Origin: Alphaproteobacteria bacterium | GTDB lineage: Bacteria; Pseudomonadota; Alphaproteobacteria; Sphingomonadales; Sphingomonadaceae | Direction of reading: 5' to 3' | Length of the DNA stretch: 64,000 bases | Assembly: GCA_005883305.1 (NCBI GenBank) | Contig: VBAC01000001.1 | Coordinates: forward strand, 2,542,001-2,606,000 | In this document: positions 16,629 to 26,063 of the stretch, piece after piece | Numbering within the stretch: position 1 is the stretch's first letter | Layout: each line of letters begins with the position of its first letter | Program-made: the position numbers and the translations under genes | Notes under the pieces: generated by a model | Databases searched by the model: none | What the model was told of the DNA's origin: nothing | Seen by the model: only the letters and a program-made list of their open reading frames with translations

Positions 16629-17488
16629 CGGCTCCAGCGCGCGAAGATCGCGGTCGGCAGCAGCAGGCCGCGCGCTTCCTCGCGCACCGCCATGTCGCCG
16701 CATTCCATTTTGCCGCCGAGATCGGCCAGCGCCTGGCTCAGCAACTCGCCGATCGCCAGCGCGGACATGCGCACGGCGTAGACGGTGAGGACGAGGAAGC
16801 GGCTGTCGGAGTCGAGCAGTGCCCGGCAGTCGGCGATCAGCCCGGGCAGCCCTTCTTCGAGCCGCCAGATTTCGCCTGCCGGGCCGCGGCCGAACTTGGG
16901 CGGATCGAGGATGATGCCGTCATAGCGCCGGCCCCGCCGCACCTCGCGCGCGGCGAACTTGGCGGCGTCGTCGACCATCCAGCGGATCGGCTTGTCATCC
17001 ATGCCGGAGAGCACCGCATTGGCCTTGCCCGATTCGACCGACTTCTTCGAGGCGTCGACATGGGTCAGCCGAGCGCCCTTCGCGGCCATCGCCAGAGTGC
17101 CGACTCCGGTATAACCGAACAGGTTGAGCGCTTCCCCGCCTGGCGCCAATCGCTCGCGCATCCAGGTCCATTGCGGCGCCATGTCGGGGAAGAAAGCGAG
17201 GTGGCGGAACGGCGTCGCCTGGGCGCGGAATCGCACCTCCTCCCAGCTAAGGTCCCAGCCGTCCTTGGGGACCGGCCGGTCGAAGCGCCAGCGGCCCCCG
17301 CCCTCCTCGTCCGAGCCGGGGACGAACTCGCCGTCCGCGGCCCAATCCGCCGAGGCGGGCGCCCACATCGCCTGCGGCTCGGGCCGGATGAAGCGATAGC
17401 GGCCGTAGCGCTCGAGCTTTCGGCCGTGGCCGCTGTCGACGAGGCCGTAATCGGCCCAGGGCTCGGCAATCAGCGTTTCGAGCGTCAC
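16625..17488 (-). CDS. Class I SAM-dependent methyltransferase, RlmI/RlmK-like
   Basis: This encodes 287 residues from a GTG at 17488 that overlaps the M16 protease stop (GTGA). SAM-binding motif I is NLFGYTGVGTLAMAAKGA, followed by the acidic loop VDASKKSVE and motif IV GIILDPPKFGRGP. These match the C-terminal domain of rRNA m5C methyltransferases of the RlmI group, but an N-terminal PUA domain is missing; instead about 120 residues carry FRHLAFFPDMAPQW. Probably an RNA methylase; the substrate is not established. It is translationally coupled to the protease gene, a common sphingomonad arrangement. Confidence 0.85.
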   Translation of the reverse strand: MTLETLIAEPWADYGLVDSGHGRKLERYGRYRFIRPEPQAMWAPASADWAADGEFVPGSDEEGGGRWRFDRPVPKDGWDLSWEEVRFRAQATPFRHLAFFPDMAPQWTWMRERLAPGGEALNLFGYTGVGTLAMAAKGARLTHVDASKKSVESGKANAVLSGMDDKPIRWMVDDAAKFAAREVRRGRRYDGIILDPPKFGRGPAGEIWRLEEGLPGLIADCRALLDSDSRFLVLTVYAVRMSALAIGELLSQALADLGGKMECGDMAVREEARGLLLPTAIFARWSR

Positions 17489-18711
17489 GCCGCGCGCACC
17501 GCCGGAACGCCGATCGTCGCCCGGGCGAGCGGCCCGGCGATCAACTTCGCGCCCGCCGCCCGGAGCTGGTCGAGGGTCACCGCCTCGATCTCGCGCACCA
17601 CCGTGTCGGGCTCGTCGAGCCGGCCGTAGAGCGAGAGCTGGCGAGCGACGTAATTGGCCTGGCCCCAGGCGGTTTCGAGCGACATCAAAAGGCCGGCCTT
17701 GGCCTGCGCCTTGGCGCGCTGAAGCTCGCGCTCGGTCGCGTCGACCGCAGTTTCCGCGATGACGTCGGCGATCAGCGCCGCCGCGGCCGCCGCCTCGCGC
17801 GGCGCGGTCGCCGCGTAGAAATAGAAGAGGGCGCCGTCGCGATAGGGCTGGAGCTGCGACCAGACCGAATAAGCGAGGCCCCGATCCTCGCGCACCGCCT
17901 GGAACAGGCGCGACGAGGCGCCCGATCCCACCACGTCGGAGAAGAGCCGCGCCGCGTGATAATCGGGAGCGCCGATGGTCGGGGCGGCATAGGCGCCGGT
18001 GAGATGGGCCTGGTCGGCGCGCGGCCGGCGGGTGCGGGCGGTCCCGGCGAACCGGGCCGCCTCCGCCGCTTCGAGCGTGCCGGCGCTGAGGCCGGCGAAA
18101 TGCCGCATCGCGAGCGCCACCAGAGCCTCGTGATCCACCTTGCCGGCCGCAACCAGATAGAGGTTGCCGGTACGATATTGGTCGGTCCGCCAGGCGTGGA
18201 GGTCGTCGACTCCGATCGCCGCGATGCTTCCCTCGTCACCGAGCACCGAGCGGCCGAGCGGCTGGTCCGGATAGGCGGCCATCCACAAATCGTCGAAGAT
18301 GATGTCGTTCGGCGTGTCGCGCGCCTCGCCGAGCTCCTGGAGCACGACCTCCTTCTCGCGGGCGAGATCCTCGTCGCGGAAATGGGGGCGCTGGATCATG
18401 TCGGCGAGGATCTCGATGCCGAGCGGCAGATGCTCGGCGAGCAGGCTGGCGGTGAAGCTCGTTCCCTCGCGGTCGGTCGCGGCGTTGAGGTCTCCGCCGA
18501 CGTCCTCGATCGCCTCGCTGAGCTCGCGCGCCGAGCGGCCGCCGGCGCCCTTGAACACCATATGCTCGAACAGGTGGGCGATGCCGTTGACCCGCGCCGG
18601 CTCGTGGCGCGAGCCGGCGTCGGCGTAAAGGCCGACGGCCACGGTCTCGAAGCCGGGCATCGTCCGGCTGGCGACCCTGAGGCCGCTGTCTAGGGTGGTA
18701 AGCTTCATCAT
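17485..18711 (-). CDS. M16 family metallopeptidase, processing-peptidase-like
   Basis: This encodes 408 residues. The inverted zinc motif HLFEH (His46, Glu49, His50) and downstream ligand region ELSEAIEDVGGDLNA identify an active M16B protease. The C-terminal substrate-clamp region GSGASSRLFQAVREDRGLAYSVWS is typical of the mitochondrial-processing-peptidase and PqqL-like group. The substrate in bacteria is uncertain. There is no signal peptide, so it is likely cytoplasmic. The gene ends in a GTGA overlap with the methyltransferase and starts shortly after surf1, at the end of the oxidase cluster. Confidence 0.92.
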   Translation of the reverse strand: MMKLTTLDSGLRVASRTMPGFETVAVGLYADAGSRHEPARVNGIAHLFEHMVFKGAGGRSARELSEAIEDVGGDLNAATDREGTSFTASLLAEHLPLGIEILADMIQRPHFRDEDLAREKEVVLQELGEARDTPNDIIFDDLWMAAYPDQPLGRSVLGDEGSIAAIGVDDLHAWRTDQYRTGNLYLVAAGKVDHEALVALAMRHFAGLSAGTLEAAEAARFAGTARTRRPRADQAHLTGAYAAPTIGAPDYHAARLFSDVVGSGASSRLFQAVREDRGLAYSVWSQLQPYRDGALFYFYAATAPREAAAAAALIADVIAETAVDATERELQRAKAQAKAGLLMSLETAWGQANYVARQLSLYGRLDEPDTVVREIEAVTLDQLRAAGAKLIAGPLARATIGVPAVRAA

Positions 18712-18731
18712 GAACGCGGGGATTTAGGCGC

Positions 18732-19352
18732 TCAGGGCTCGGGCGGCAACTTGGGCGCGCCCCGCCGCCTCAGTGCGATCGCATAGATGACGAGCGCGGT
18801 GGCGGCGAAGAAGAACCACTGCAAGGCGTAGGCCAGGTGGTTGTTGGGAATGTTCTCCATGCTCGAAGGCTGGCTTGGGACGAGCGGCGCCCGCGCCGTG
18901 GCGGCAGTCAGCGTGATCGGTCCCTCCTCCTCGACCGCGCCGAGCCGGCCGGCGACGATCCCCTCGAGCGTGAGGCGGTCCACGGCGTCGGGCCGCGCGG
19001 CCCAGCCGAGATTGACTCGAAGGCGCCCGGCGAGCCCTGCGGCGCCCGGCCGGCAGGGGACGACATAGACCTGCCCGACCTCGTCCGCGCCGTTGCGGCC
19101 GACATGGATGTCCGGCTCCTGCCCCTGCGCATGGCAGGTAACGAGCGCCCGGCGGAAGCCGAGCGGCGGAAGCGCCGTTCGTCCGTCGAGCAGCGGATCG
19201 AGGTCGACCGGGGGCATCGTCGCGGCCTGCGCATATTGCGCGAGCAGGCGCTCCTTCCACTCGGCCCGGTGCAGCTGCCACACGCCGAGCGCGATCATGA
19301 TGCCCGCCGCGGCGAGCACCACGATCGTCGGGACGATCGGAACGCGCCTCAT
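18732..19352 (-). CDS. surf1: SURF1-family cytochrome oxidase assembly protein
   Basis: This encodes 206 residues from the ATG at 19352 (ATGA overlap with DUF983). Two membrane segments flank a periplasmic domain: residues about 6-24 (VPTIVVLAAAGIMIALGVWQL) and a C-terminal LQWFFFAATALVIYAI. The signatures GVWQLHRAEWKERLL, VNLGWA and NIPNNHLAYALQWF are those of SURF1/Shy1. It helps insert haem a into subunit I of aa3-type oxidase, consistent with the cox genes immediately upstream on the same strand. Confidence 0.93.
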   Translation of the reverse strand: MRRVPIVPTIVVLAAAGIMIALGVWQLHRAEWKERLLAQYAQAATMPPVDLDPLLDGRTALPPLGFRRALVTCHAQGQEPDIHVGRNGADEVGQVYVVPCRPGAAGLAGRLRVNLGWAARPDAVDRLTLEGIVAGRLGAVEEEGPITLTAATARAPLVPSQPSSMENIPNNHLAYALQWFFFAATALVIYAIALRRRGAPKLPPEP

Positions 19353-19714
19353 TGGATCCGCCCCTCGCGGGCGCGGTGCCGGTATTCGAGCGCCAGCAGG
19401 AATCCCTTGGCGATCCGCAGCAGTCCGACGGTGAGGATGGCGGTCAGCGGCAGCCACAGGACGACGTGAAGCCACCAGGGCGGGGAGGCGCTGAGCTCGA
19501 GCGCGATGGCCAGAGCGACGACGATCCCGCCGACGATGAAGATCAGGAAGGCGGCGGGACCGTCGCCGACGTTGAAGCCGGCGAAATCGAGCCCGCAGGC
19601 GCGGCAGGCCGGCGCGAAGGTCGCGAGGCCGGCGAACAGCGTGCGGTTACCGCAGCGGGGGCAGAGGCCCTTGAGCGCCGCCGCCGCGGGAGCTGGTGGT
19701 TCGGTCGGAGGCAT
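19349..19714 (-). CDS. DUF983 membrane protein
   Basis: This encodes 121 residues. An N-terminal zinc-ribbon-like LCPRCGNRTLF and CRACGLDFAGFNVGDGPAAF is followed by two membrane segments (AAFLIFIVGGIVVALAIAL and WLHVVLWLPLTAILTVGLL). DUF983 genes are regularly found between coxC and surf1 in alphaproteobacterial oxidase operons, as here, and are thought to assist oxidase assembly. The direct role is unproven. The stop overlaps the surf1 start. Confidence 0.9.
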   Translation of the reverse strand: MPPTEPPAPAAAALKGLCPRCGNRTLFAGLATFAPACRACGLDFAGFNVGDGPAAFLIFIVGGIVVALAIALELSASPPWWLHVVLWLPLTAILTVGLLRIAKGFLLALEYRHRAREGRIQ

Positions 19715-19727
19715 CGGGGTCCTTCGA

Positions 19728-19868
19728 TACGCCGTTTCGACAGGCTCGCAAGTTACCCTGAGCGCCTGCCTTGGCAGGCAGTCGAAGGGGCGACTCAGGA
19801 TGAGCGGTTTCCTACCCTATCCGCTCATCCCGAGTAGGGACTGAGCTTGGCGAAGGCCCGTATCGAAG
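19728..19868. repeat. Dispersed palindromic repeat pair (CCTTCGATACG... type)
   Basis: The gap between coxC and DUF983 is built from the repeat GTCCTTCGATACGCCGTTTC with CAGGCTCGCAAG, CTGAGCGCCTGC, GCAGTCGAAGG, CTCAGGATGAGCGG, and the inverse GACTGAGCTTGGCGAAGG with CGTATCGAAGGACG. The two ends are inverted copies. Related copies occur at 22371 and 29385 and inside coding regions near 26040 and 57347-57460. Confidence 0.8.
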
Positions 19869-19873
19869 GACGC

Positions 19874-20689
19874 CTAGTGATATTCCGCGCCCCAGCCGCC
19901 CCAGACGTAGACGCACAGGAACAGGAACAGCCACACGACATCGACGAAGTGCCAATACCAGGCGGCCGCCTCGAAGCCGAAATGCTGCCGCGGCGTGAAG
20001 TGGCCCTTGTAGGCGCGGATCAGGCAGACGGTGAGGAAGATGGTTCCGACGATGACGTGGAAGCCGTGGAAGCCGGTCGCCATGAAGAAGGCCGAGGTGT
20101 AGATATTGTCCTTAAACCCGAACGGCGCGTGGGCATATTCATAGGCCTGGATCGAGGTGAACAGCAGGCCAAGGGCGATCGTGCACCACAGCCCCTTGAT
20201 CAGCCCGTCGCGGTGATTGTGGATCAGCGCGTGGTGCGCCCAGGTGACCGTGCAGCCGGAGCAGAGCAGGATCAGCGTGTTGAGCAGCGGCCAGCCGAAC
20301 GGGTTGAGCACGTGCATATGCTCGGGCGGCCAGACCCCGCCGACGCTCTCCGCGGTCGACGGGAAGAGCGAGGCGTTGAACCACGCCCAGAACCAGGCGA
20401 CGAAGAACATCACCTCCGAGGCGATGAACAGGATCATTCCATAGCGCAGGTGGAGCTGGACGATCGGCGTGTGATCGCCGGTGTGCGCCTCGCGCACCAC
20501 GTCCATCCACCAGGACAGCATGGTGAAGAGGATCCCGATCAGGCCGGCGCCGATAATGTACGCGCCATAGGGCAGATCGTGCATCCAGCGGACCATGCCG
20601 ATGAAGAAGGCCATCGCCGATATGGAGCCCACCAGCGGCCACACGCTCGGATTCACGATATGATATTGGTGGGTCTTCGCTCCGGCCAT
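19874..20689 (-). CDS. ctaE: Cytochrome c oxidase subunit III
   Basis: This encodes 271 residues, with seven membrane segments expected. Family motifs include QYHIVNPSVWPL, WWMDVVREAHTGDHT, the Glu-containing EVMFFVAWFWAWF, GWPLLNTLILLCSGCTVTWAHH, FKDNIYTSAFFMATGFHGFHV and the C-terminal EAAAWYWHFVDVVWLFLF. It stabilises the aa3 oxidase core and its proton and oxygen pathways. It is the last structural subunit of the cluster, 33 bases after ctaG. Confidence 0.97.
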   Translation of the reverse strand: MAGAKTHQYHIVNPSVWPLVGSISAMAFFIGMVRWMHDLPYGAYIIGAGLIGILFTMLSWWMDVVREAHTGDHTPIVQLHLRYGMILFIASEVMFFVAWFWAWFNASLFPSTAESVGGVWPPEHMHVLNPFGWPLLNTLILLCSGCTVTWAHHALIHNHRDGLIKGLWCTIALGLLFTSIQAYEYAHAPFGFKDNIYTSAFFMATGFHGFHVIVGTIFLTVCLIRAYKGHFTPRQHFGFEAAAWYWHFVDVVWLFLFLCVYVWGGWGAEYH

Positions 20690-20722
20690 TTTCCGTCCGT
20701 CCTTGGGCTTTGCAGGCGTCCT

Positions 20723-21274
20723 CTAGCTTCCGCTCGGGCGCCGGTCCACTGGGTAAAAGGTATAGGAAAGGGTGATCTCGCTTATGTTCCGGGCGTCCGG
20801 ATCGTCGAGGATCTTGGGGTCGACGAAGAAGACCACCGGCATCTGCACTTCCTGCCCCGGCCTCAGCGTCTGCTCGGTGAAGCAGAAGCACTGGATCTTG
20901 GTGAAATATTGCCCGGCCTGGCTCGGCGTGACGTTGAACGTCGCGGTTCCGGTGACCGCGTGGTCGGAAAGGTTGCGGGCGGTGAACAGGGCGATATTGC
21001 GCGCGCCGATCGCGACGTTGCGGTGGGTGTCGACCGGCTCGAACCGCCAGGGCAGGGAGGAGCTGTGGTTGGCGTCGAAGCGGATCGAGATCATATGGCC
21101 GGCATCGCCCGGCGCCTGGTCGGTCGCGGCGCGCCGCGGAGTGCCGGCGAAGCCCGTCACCTGGCAGAACATGCGGTAGAGCGGCACGCTCGCATAAGCG
21201 ACGCCGACCATCGCCGCGACCAGCAGGAAGGCGAGCAGTCCGGTGCGCGCGTTGCGGTCCAGGGCCCGGATCAT
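20723..21274 (-). CDS. ctaG: Cytochrome c oxidase copper chaperone CtaG/Cox11
   Basis: This encodes 183 residues from the ATG at 21274 (ATGA overlap with the small gene upstream). One N-terminal membrane anchor (TGLLAFLLVAAMVGVAYASVPLYRMFC) is followed by a periplasmic beta-sandwich. The copper-binding pair lies in KIQCFCFTEQTL, with a further Cys in YRMFCQVTGFAGTP. It delivers copper to the CuB site of subunit I. Length and order match alphaproteobacterial cox11. Confidence 0.96.
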   Translation of the reverse strand: MIRALDRNARTGLLAFLLVAAMVGVAYASVPLYRMFCQVTGFAGTPRRAATDQAPGDAGHMISIRFDANHSSSLPWRFEPVDTHRNVAIGARNIALFTARNLSDHAVTGTATFNVTPSQAGQYFTKIQCFCFTEQTLRPGQEVQMPVVFFVDPKILDDPDARNISEITLSYTFYPVDRRPSGS

Positions 21275-21444
21275 TCGCCCATCCCCATGCGCACGAGGCT
21301 GATCGCATAGACGAGGATCACGAACGCGCCGAGCAGCAGGGCCATGATCAGCGCGCGCTGCCGCTGGCGGCGGCGGACCTGGTCGGCGAACGGCTCGGGC
21401 GGCGGCGCGGGCCGGACCCCCTCGAGCGGATCGGGGCGGCTCAC
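21271..21444 (-). CDS. Small single-pass membrane protein of the cox cluster (CoxF-like)
   Basis: This encodes 57 residues from a GTG at 21444 that overlaps the ctaB stop (GTGA); its own stop overlaps the ctaG start (ATGA). The N-terminal half is Pro- and Arg-rich and cytoplasmic ([17 protein letters not shown]), then one membrane helix ([21 protein letters not shown]). A short protein in this slot between ctaB and ctaG is conserved in alphaproteobacteria and often called CoxF or CtaF. Double coupling makes it very likely to be a real oxidase assembly factor. Confidence 0.8.
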   Translation of the reverse strand: MSRPDPLEGVRPAPPPEPFADQVRRRQRQRALIMALLLGAFVILVYAISLVRMGMGE

Positions 21445-22352
21445 GAGAGCAGCCAGCGGTCGGCGACGAGCGCGCCGAAGATCGTGAACAGGTAGAGGAT
21501 CGAGTAGGCGAAGAGCTGCTTCTCCGGCTTCATGCCCTTGGGCTCGGTCGCCTTGTTGGCCAGGACGCGGAGCGACAGGACGAGGAAGACGAGGCTCAGC
21601 GCAGCCGCGGCGACGCCGTAGAGCGGGCCGGTCAGGCCGAGCGGCCACGGCGCGACGGCAGCGGCGGCCATCGGCAGCGTGTAGAGGACGATCTGCAGCC
21701 GCGTCGCCTTGGGCCCGGCGACGACGGGGAGCATCGGCACGCCGGCCGCGGCATAGTCCGAGCGGACGAACAGCGACAGCGCCCAGAAATGCGGTGGAGT
21801 CCACAGGAAGATAAGCGCGAACAGCAGGATCGGCAGGGTCGCGACGTCGCCGGTCGCCGCGGCCCAGCCGATCAGCGGCGGAAAGGCGCCGGCCGCGCCG
21901 CCGATGACGATGTTCTGCGGCGTCCGGCGCTTCAGCCAGACGGTGTAGACGATGACGTAGAACAGGATCGAGACGGCGAGGATCGCTGCCGCCAGCCAGT
22001 TGGTCGCGACGCCCATCAGGATGACGGAGAAGAAGGACAGGCCGACGCCGAAATGGAGCGCGGTCTGCCGGTCCATCCGCCCCGCCGGGAGCGGGCGCGA
22101 GGCGGTGCGCTTCATAAAAGCGTCGAGATCGGCCTCGTACCACATGTTGAGCGCCGCGGCCGCGCCGGCCCCGAGCGCGATGCACAGGATCGCGGTGAAG
22201 CCGAGCACCGGATGGATGTTCACCGGCGCGACCAGCAGGCCGCACAAGGCGGTGAAGACGACGAGGCTCATCACCCGCGGCTTGGTCAGCGCGAGCAGGT
22301 CCCGCCAATCGGCGGGGAGAGCGGTGTCGGTCGAGGCGGTCACGGTTGTCAT
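21441..22352 (-). CDS. ctaB: Protohaem IX farnesyltransferase (haem O synthase)
   Basis: This encodes 303 residues from the ATG at 22352; the longer frame to 22400 runs into the upstream repeat. UbiA-type prenyltransferase motifs are [19 protein letters not shown] (the Asp-rich N-x3-D-x2-D site) and a second site around [17 protein letters not shown]. Nine or so membrane helices are visible. It adds a farnesyl chain to haem b, making haem O for the aa3 oxidase. It lies between coxA and ctaG, separated from coxA by a dispersed repeat. Confidence 0.96.
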   Translation of the reverse strand: MTTVTASTDTALPADWRDLLALTKPRVMSLVVFTALCGLLVAPVNIHPVLGFTAILCIALGAGAAAALNMWYEADLDAFMKRTASRPLPAGRMDRQTALHFGVGLSFFSVILMGVATNWLAAAILAVSILFYVIVYTVWLKRRTPQNIVIGGAAGAFPPLIGWAAATGDVATLPILLFALIFLWTPPHFWALSLFVRSDYAAAGVPMLPVVAGPKATRLQIVLYTLPMAAAAVAPWPLGLTGPLYGVAAAALSLVFLVLSLRVLANKATEPKGMKPEKQLFAYSILYLFTIFGALVADRWLLS

Positions 22353-22370
22353 ATAGGCTCGGCGAGACGG

Positions 22371-22512
22371 TCCTTCGATACGCCGTTTCGCCAGGCTCAA
22401 CGGCTACTCAGGATGAGCGGTTTCCCCTCGACACTTCCCTACCCGCTCATCCTGAGGAGGGACTGAGCCCGGCGAAGGCCCGTATCGAAGGAAGGCCCGT
22501 ATCGAACGACCG
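22371..22512. repeat. Dispersed palindromic repeat pair between ctaB and coxA
   Basis: The gap carries GTCCTTCGATACGCCGTTTC, CAGGCTCAACGG, CTCAGGATGAGCGG, then CCGCTCATCCTGAGGAGGGA, GACTGAGCCCGGCGAAGG and two CCCGTATCGAA units. It is the same family as the block at 19728-19868. The halves are inverted, so the transcript could fold into long hairpins inside the cox operon. Confidence 0.8.
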
Positions 22513-22515
22513 CCG

Positions 22516-24207
22516 TCAATCCACCCTGGGCAGAGTCTCGAACTGGTGGAAGGGCGGCGGGCTCGACAGGGTCCATTCGAGAGTCGTCGCGCCTTCGCCC
22601 CACGGATTGTCGGGCGCCTTCTTGCCGGCGATCAGCGACCAGACGATGTTCACGAAGAAGAACACCATCCCGATCGCCATGATCGCATAGCCGATCGAGG
22701 CCACCTCGTTCCAATGCTGGAAGGCCGGCGTGTAGTTCGGAACGCGCCGCTGCATCCCCTGCATGCCGAGGAAGTGCATCGGGAAGAACAGGATGTTGAC
22801 GCCGATGAAGAAGGTCCAGAAATGGAGCTGGCCGAGCAGCTCGTTATACTGGCGCCCCCACATCTTGCCGAACCAGTAATACCAGCCGGCGAACAGCGAG
22901 AAGACCGCTCCGAGCGAGAGCACGTAGTGGAAGTGGGCGACGACATAATAGGTGTCGTGCATCACCGTATCGACCCCGGCATTGGCCAGGACGACGCCGG
23001 TGACTCCGCCGACGGTGAACATGAAGATGAAGCCGAGCGCCCAGACCATCGGGGTCTCGAACGTCAGGCTTCCGCCCCACATCGTCGCGATCCACGAGAA
23101 GATCTTGATGCCGGTCGGCACCGCGATGACCATCGTCGCCGCGGTGAAATACATCTTGGTGTTCACGTCCATGCCGACGGTGAACATGTGGTGGGCCCAC
23201 ACGACGAAGCCGATCACGCCGATCGAGACCATGGCATAGGCCATTCCGAGATAGCCGAACACCGGCTTTCGGCTGAAGGTCGCGACGATCTGGCTGACCA
23301 TGCCGAAGCCCGGCAGGATCATGATGTAGACTTCGGGGTGGCCGAAAAACCAGAACAGATGCTGGTAGAGGATCGGATCGCCGCCGCCGGGCGCGTCGAA
23401 GAAGTGCGTGCCGAAATTGCGGTCGGTGAGAAGCATGGTGATCGCGCCCGCGAGCACCGGCAGGGCCAGCAGCAGAAGGAAGGCGGTGACCAGGATCGAC
23501 CAGACGAAGAGCGGCATCTTGTGCAGCGTCATGCCCGGCGCGCGCATGTTGAAGATGGTGGTGATGAAGTTGATCGCGCCGAGGATCGAGCTGGCGCCCG
23601 CGAGGTGGAGCGCGAAGATGGCGAGATCGACCGAGGGGCCGACCGAGCCCGAGGTCGAGAGCGGCGCGTAGACCGTCCAGCCCACTCCGGCGCCGAGGCC
23701 GGTGCCGCCGGAGACGAACGAGCTCGACAGAAGCAGGATGAAGGCGGGCGGAAGCAGCCAGAACGAAATGTTGTTCATCCTGGGGAAGGCCATGTCGGGG
23801 GCCCCGATCATGATCGGAACGAACCAGTTGCCGAAGCCGCCGATCATCGCCGGCATGACCATGAAGAAGACCATGATCAGGCCGTGGGCGCTGATCAGCA
23901 CGTTCCACATGTGAAGCGATTCGTCGAACGTCGCCTCGGACATGCCGAGGAAGGAATGGAGCATGTTCGCCCAGGTGCCGAGATACTGGATCCCCGGCTC
24001 GGCCAGCTCGAGCCGCATCAGGCCGGAGATCGCGCCGCCGATGATCCCCGCGGTGACCGCGAAGATCAGATAGAGCGTGCCGATGTCCTTGTGGTTCGTC
24101 GACATGAACCAGCGGACGAAGAAGCCCGGCTTGTGATCGGCGTCGTGATGCGCGTCGTGCCCATGATGGGCTTCGAAATGGACGGCGTTTGCGGTGGTGT
24201 CGGTCAT
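22516..24207 (-). CDS. ctaD: Cytochrome c oxidase subunit I
   Basis: This encodes 563 residues. It has the haem-copper oxidase core: [16 protein letters not shown], the low-spin haem His region, the CuB and cross-linked Tyr segment [28 protein letters not shown], the K-channel segment and [17 protein letters not shown]. It is the catalytic subunit that reduces oxygen to water and pumps protons. An N-terminal His-rich leader ([13 protein letters not shown]) is a sphingomonad feature. It follows coxB by 15 bases, so they share a transcript. Confidence 0.98.
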   Translation of the reverse strand: MTDTTANAVHFEAHHGHDAHHDADHKPGFFVRWFMSTNHKDIGTLYLIFAVTAGIIGGAISGLMRLELAEPGIQYLGTWANMLHSFLGMSEATFDESLHMWNVLISAHGLIMVFFMVMPAMIGGFGNWFVPIMIGAPDMAFPRMNNISFWLLPPAFILLLSSSFVSGGTGLGAGVGWTVYAPLSTSGSVGPSVDLAIFALHLAGASSILGAINFITTIFNMRAPGMTLHKMPLFVWSILVTAFLLLLALPVLAGAITMLLTDRNFGTHFFDAPGGGDPILYQHLFWFFGHPEVYIMILPGFGMVSQIVATFSRKPVFGYLGMAYAMVSIGVIGFVVWAHHMFTVGMDVNTKMYFTAATMVIAVPTGIKIFSWIATMWGGSLTFETPMVWALGFIFMFTVGGVTGVVLANAGVDTVMHDTYYVVAHFHYVLSLGAVFSLFAGWYYWFGKMWGRQYNELLGQLHFWTFFIGVNILFFPMHFLGMQGMQRRVPNYTPAFQHWNEVASIGYAIMAIGMVFFFVNIVWSLIAGKKAPDNPWGEGATTLEWTLSSPPPFHQFETLPRVD

Positions 24208-24222
24208 TTCTCTTCTGCCGCC

Positions 24223-25272
24223 TTATCTGGTCGCGCCTTGGTTCGTGACGGCCGGTGCCTCGGTCGCCGCGACAACATTGCCGGGTGCTGGGGTGGAGGC
24301 CGTGCCTTCCGTCGCCGAGACGGTGGTCGCCGGCGCCGGCGGGGACGCCGCGGAAGGCGCGGCTCCGGCCATGTGGCCGCCCTTGGAGGCGATCCACGCC
24401 CGGAATTGCGCCGGGGTGACGACTTCCACCGCGATCGGCATGTAGCCGTGGCGGGCGCCGCACAGCTCGTAGCAGACGCCGTAGAAGACTCCGGTGCGGT
24501 CGGCGCGGAACCAGGTCTCGTTGAGCCGGCCGGGGACGGCGTCGATCTTGGTCCAGAAGGCGGGGACTCCGAAGGCGTGGATGACGTCGTTGGAGGTCAC
24601 GATCACCTTCACCGTCGCGCCTACGGGCACGACGAGACGCTCGTCGACCGCCAGCTGGCGCGGCTCGTGGCCCGCATCGGCCTGCGCGTCCGGAAGCATG
24701 TTGGACACGAGGTTCACGCCGAGATCGGGATATTGATATTCCCAATACCATTGGTTGCCGATCGCCTTGACCGTGACGTCCGCGCGCGGCGGATCATATT
24801 GGTGGGCGAGCAGCCGGATCGAGGGCACCGCGATCATCACCAGGATCAGCACCGGAACCAGCGTCCAGACGATCTCCAGCACGGTGTTGTGGGTGTTGCG
24901 CGACGGCACCGGATGGGCGCTGCGGCGGAAGCGGAGGATGACGAAGCCGAGCAAAGCGAGCACGAACAGCGAGATGACCGTGATCAGCGGGGTGAGGATA
25001 ATGTTGTGGAACCACGACGCCTCCTCGCCGATCGGGCTGAACTGCTGCTGCAGGCCGATCGCGTCGGTCGGCTGGCCGATGCCGGGGGTCGGCGCGGTAA
25101 CCGCCGGGGCCGCAACGCTGTTGCCCGCCGGCGCCGCGACCGGCGCCGCCGCGGGGACGGCGGTGGCGGGAGCCGTGGCGGCCGGAGCGGCGGGAGCGGT
25201 TGTCGCGAGGGCTGCCGTGGGGGCCATCCCGAAGGCGGCGGCGACGGCAACGAGCTTCAAAAAGGTCTTCAT
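24223..25272 (-). CDS. ctaC: Cytochrome c oxidase subunit II
   Basis: This encodes 349 residues. An N-terminal signal segment (FLKLVAVAAAFGMAPTAALA) and an Ala/Pro-rich linker precede two membrane helices. The periplasmic CuA domain follows, with WQWYWEYQYP-like NQWYWEYQYPD and the binuclear copper motif GVCYELCGARHGYM (C-x3-C-x3-H-x2-M). A long Ala/Pro/Thr-rich tail after residue 310 is unusual in length but common in sphingomonads. It accepts electrons from cytochrome c. It is the first gene of the cluster; its promoter should lie in 25273-25454, shared with divergent pyrE. Confidence 0.97.
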   Translation of the reverse strand: MKTFLKLVAVAAAFGMAPTAALATTAPAAPAATAPATAVPAAAPVAAPAGNSVAAPAVTAPTPGIGQPTDAIGLQQQFSPIGEEASWFHNIILTPLITVISLFVLALLGFVILRFRRSAHPVPSRNTHNTVLEIVWTLVPVLILVMIAVPSIRLLAHQYDPPRADVTVKAIGNQWYWEYQYPDLGVNLVSNMLPDAQADAGHEPRQLAVDERLVVPVGATVKVIVTSNDVIHAFGVPAFWTKIDAVPGRLNETWFRADRTGVFYGVCYELCGARHGYMPIAVEVVTPAQFRAWIASKGGHMAGAAPSAASPPAPATTVSATEGTASTPAPGNVVAATEAPAVTNQGATR

Positions 25273-25454
25273 CTAGGCCCCTGTGGGTCCCGCCCGGTGG
25301 GCGGCTGGATTCGGGCGCCCGGGGGCGCTTGCGCGCGCCTTATAGGCAGCGGTTTTGCGTCTCTCAAGCAGGATAACCGCTCCTTCGGACCGCTTGAAGC
25401 CCGCGCTTGCGCTCCCTATCAACCGGGGAGCCATTCCGGCCCCGGGGAAGACGA

Positions 25455-26063
25455 ATGACGGAAGCGGAGGTCCTGGACGAGTTCCGCGCCGCCGGCGCCC
25501 TGCTCGAAGGGCATTTCATCCTTTCCTCCGGGCTGCACAGCCCGCTTTACCTGCAATGCGCGCGCGTGCTGATGGATCCGGCCCGCGCCTCGCGCCTCGC
25601 CGCGTCGCTCGCGGCTTCGATCCCGGCCGAGCTTCGCGCGCGGATCGAGATCGTCGTCTCCCCGGCCATGGGCGGAGTGATCGTCGGCCATGAAATGGGC
25701 CGCGCGCTCGGCGTCGAGGCGCTGTTCGTCGAGCGGCCGTCGGGCACGTTCGAGCTCCGCCGCGGCTTCGGCCTGCGCCCCGGTCAGAAGGTGCTGCTGG
25801 TCGAGGACGTCGTCACCACCGGCCTGTCCTCGCGCGAGGCGATGAAGGCGATCGCCGAGGCAGGCGGCGAGGTCATCGCCGCCGCCGCTCTGGTCGACCG
25901 CTCGAACGGCGCCGCCAAGCTCGGCGTGCCCTTCTTTCCGCTGATCCGTCTCGATGTGCCGAGCTACGAGGCGGATCGGCTGCCGAACGAGCTGGCCGCT
26001 CTCCCCGCGGAGAAACCCGGGAGCCGCAAGCATATCCTGAGCGAAGTCGAAGGGAGCGCGTGA
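25455..26063 (+). CDS. pyrE: Orotate phosphoribosyltransferase
   Basis: This encodes 202 residues from the ATG at 25455. Type I PRTase motifs are [20 protein letters not shown] and the PRPP loop [15 protein letters not shown], with the catalytic loop near [14 protein letters not shown]. It makes OMP from orotate and PRPP in pyrimidine synthesis. The last 16 or so residues ([13 protein letters not shown]) are encoded by a copy of the dispersed repeat CCTGAGCGAAGTCGAAGG, so the C-terminus has been extended by repeat insertion. The stop overlaps the GTG start of pdxJ. Confidence 0.95.
   Translation: MTEAEVLDEFRAAGALLEGHFILSSGLHSPLYLQCARVLMDPARASRLAASLAASIPAELRARIEIVVSPAMGGVIVGHEMGRALGVEALFVERPSGTFELRRGFGLRPGQKVLLVEDVVTTGLSSREAMKAIAEAGGEVIAAAALVDRSNGAAKLGVPFFPLIRLDVPSYEADRLPNELAALPAEKPGSRKHILSEVEGSA

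Noticed and set aside
22546-25458. 970-codon open frame on the plus strand opposite coxA and coxB
   Set aside because: It is the antisense shadow of two certain oxidase genes; Asp/Arg/His-rich composition follows from high GC at third positions.
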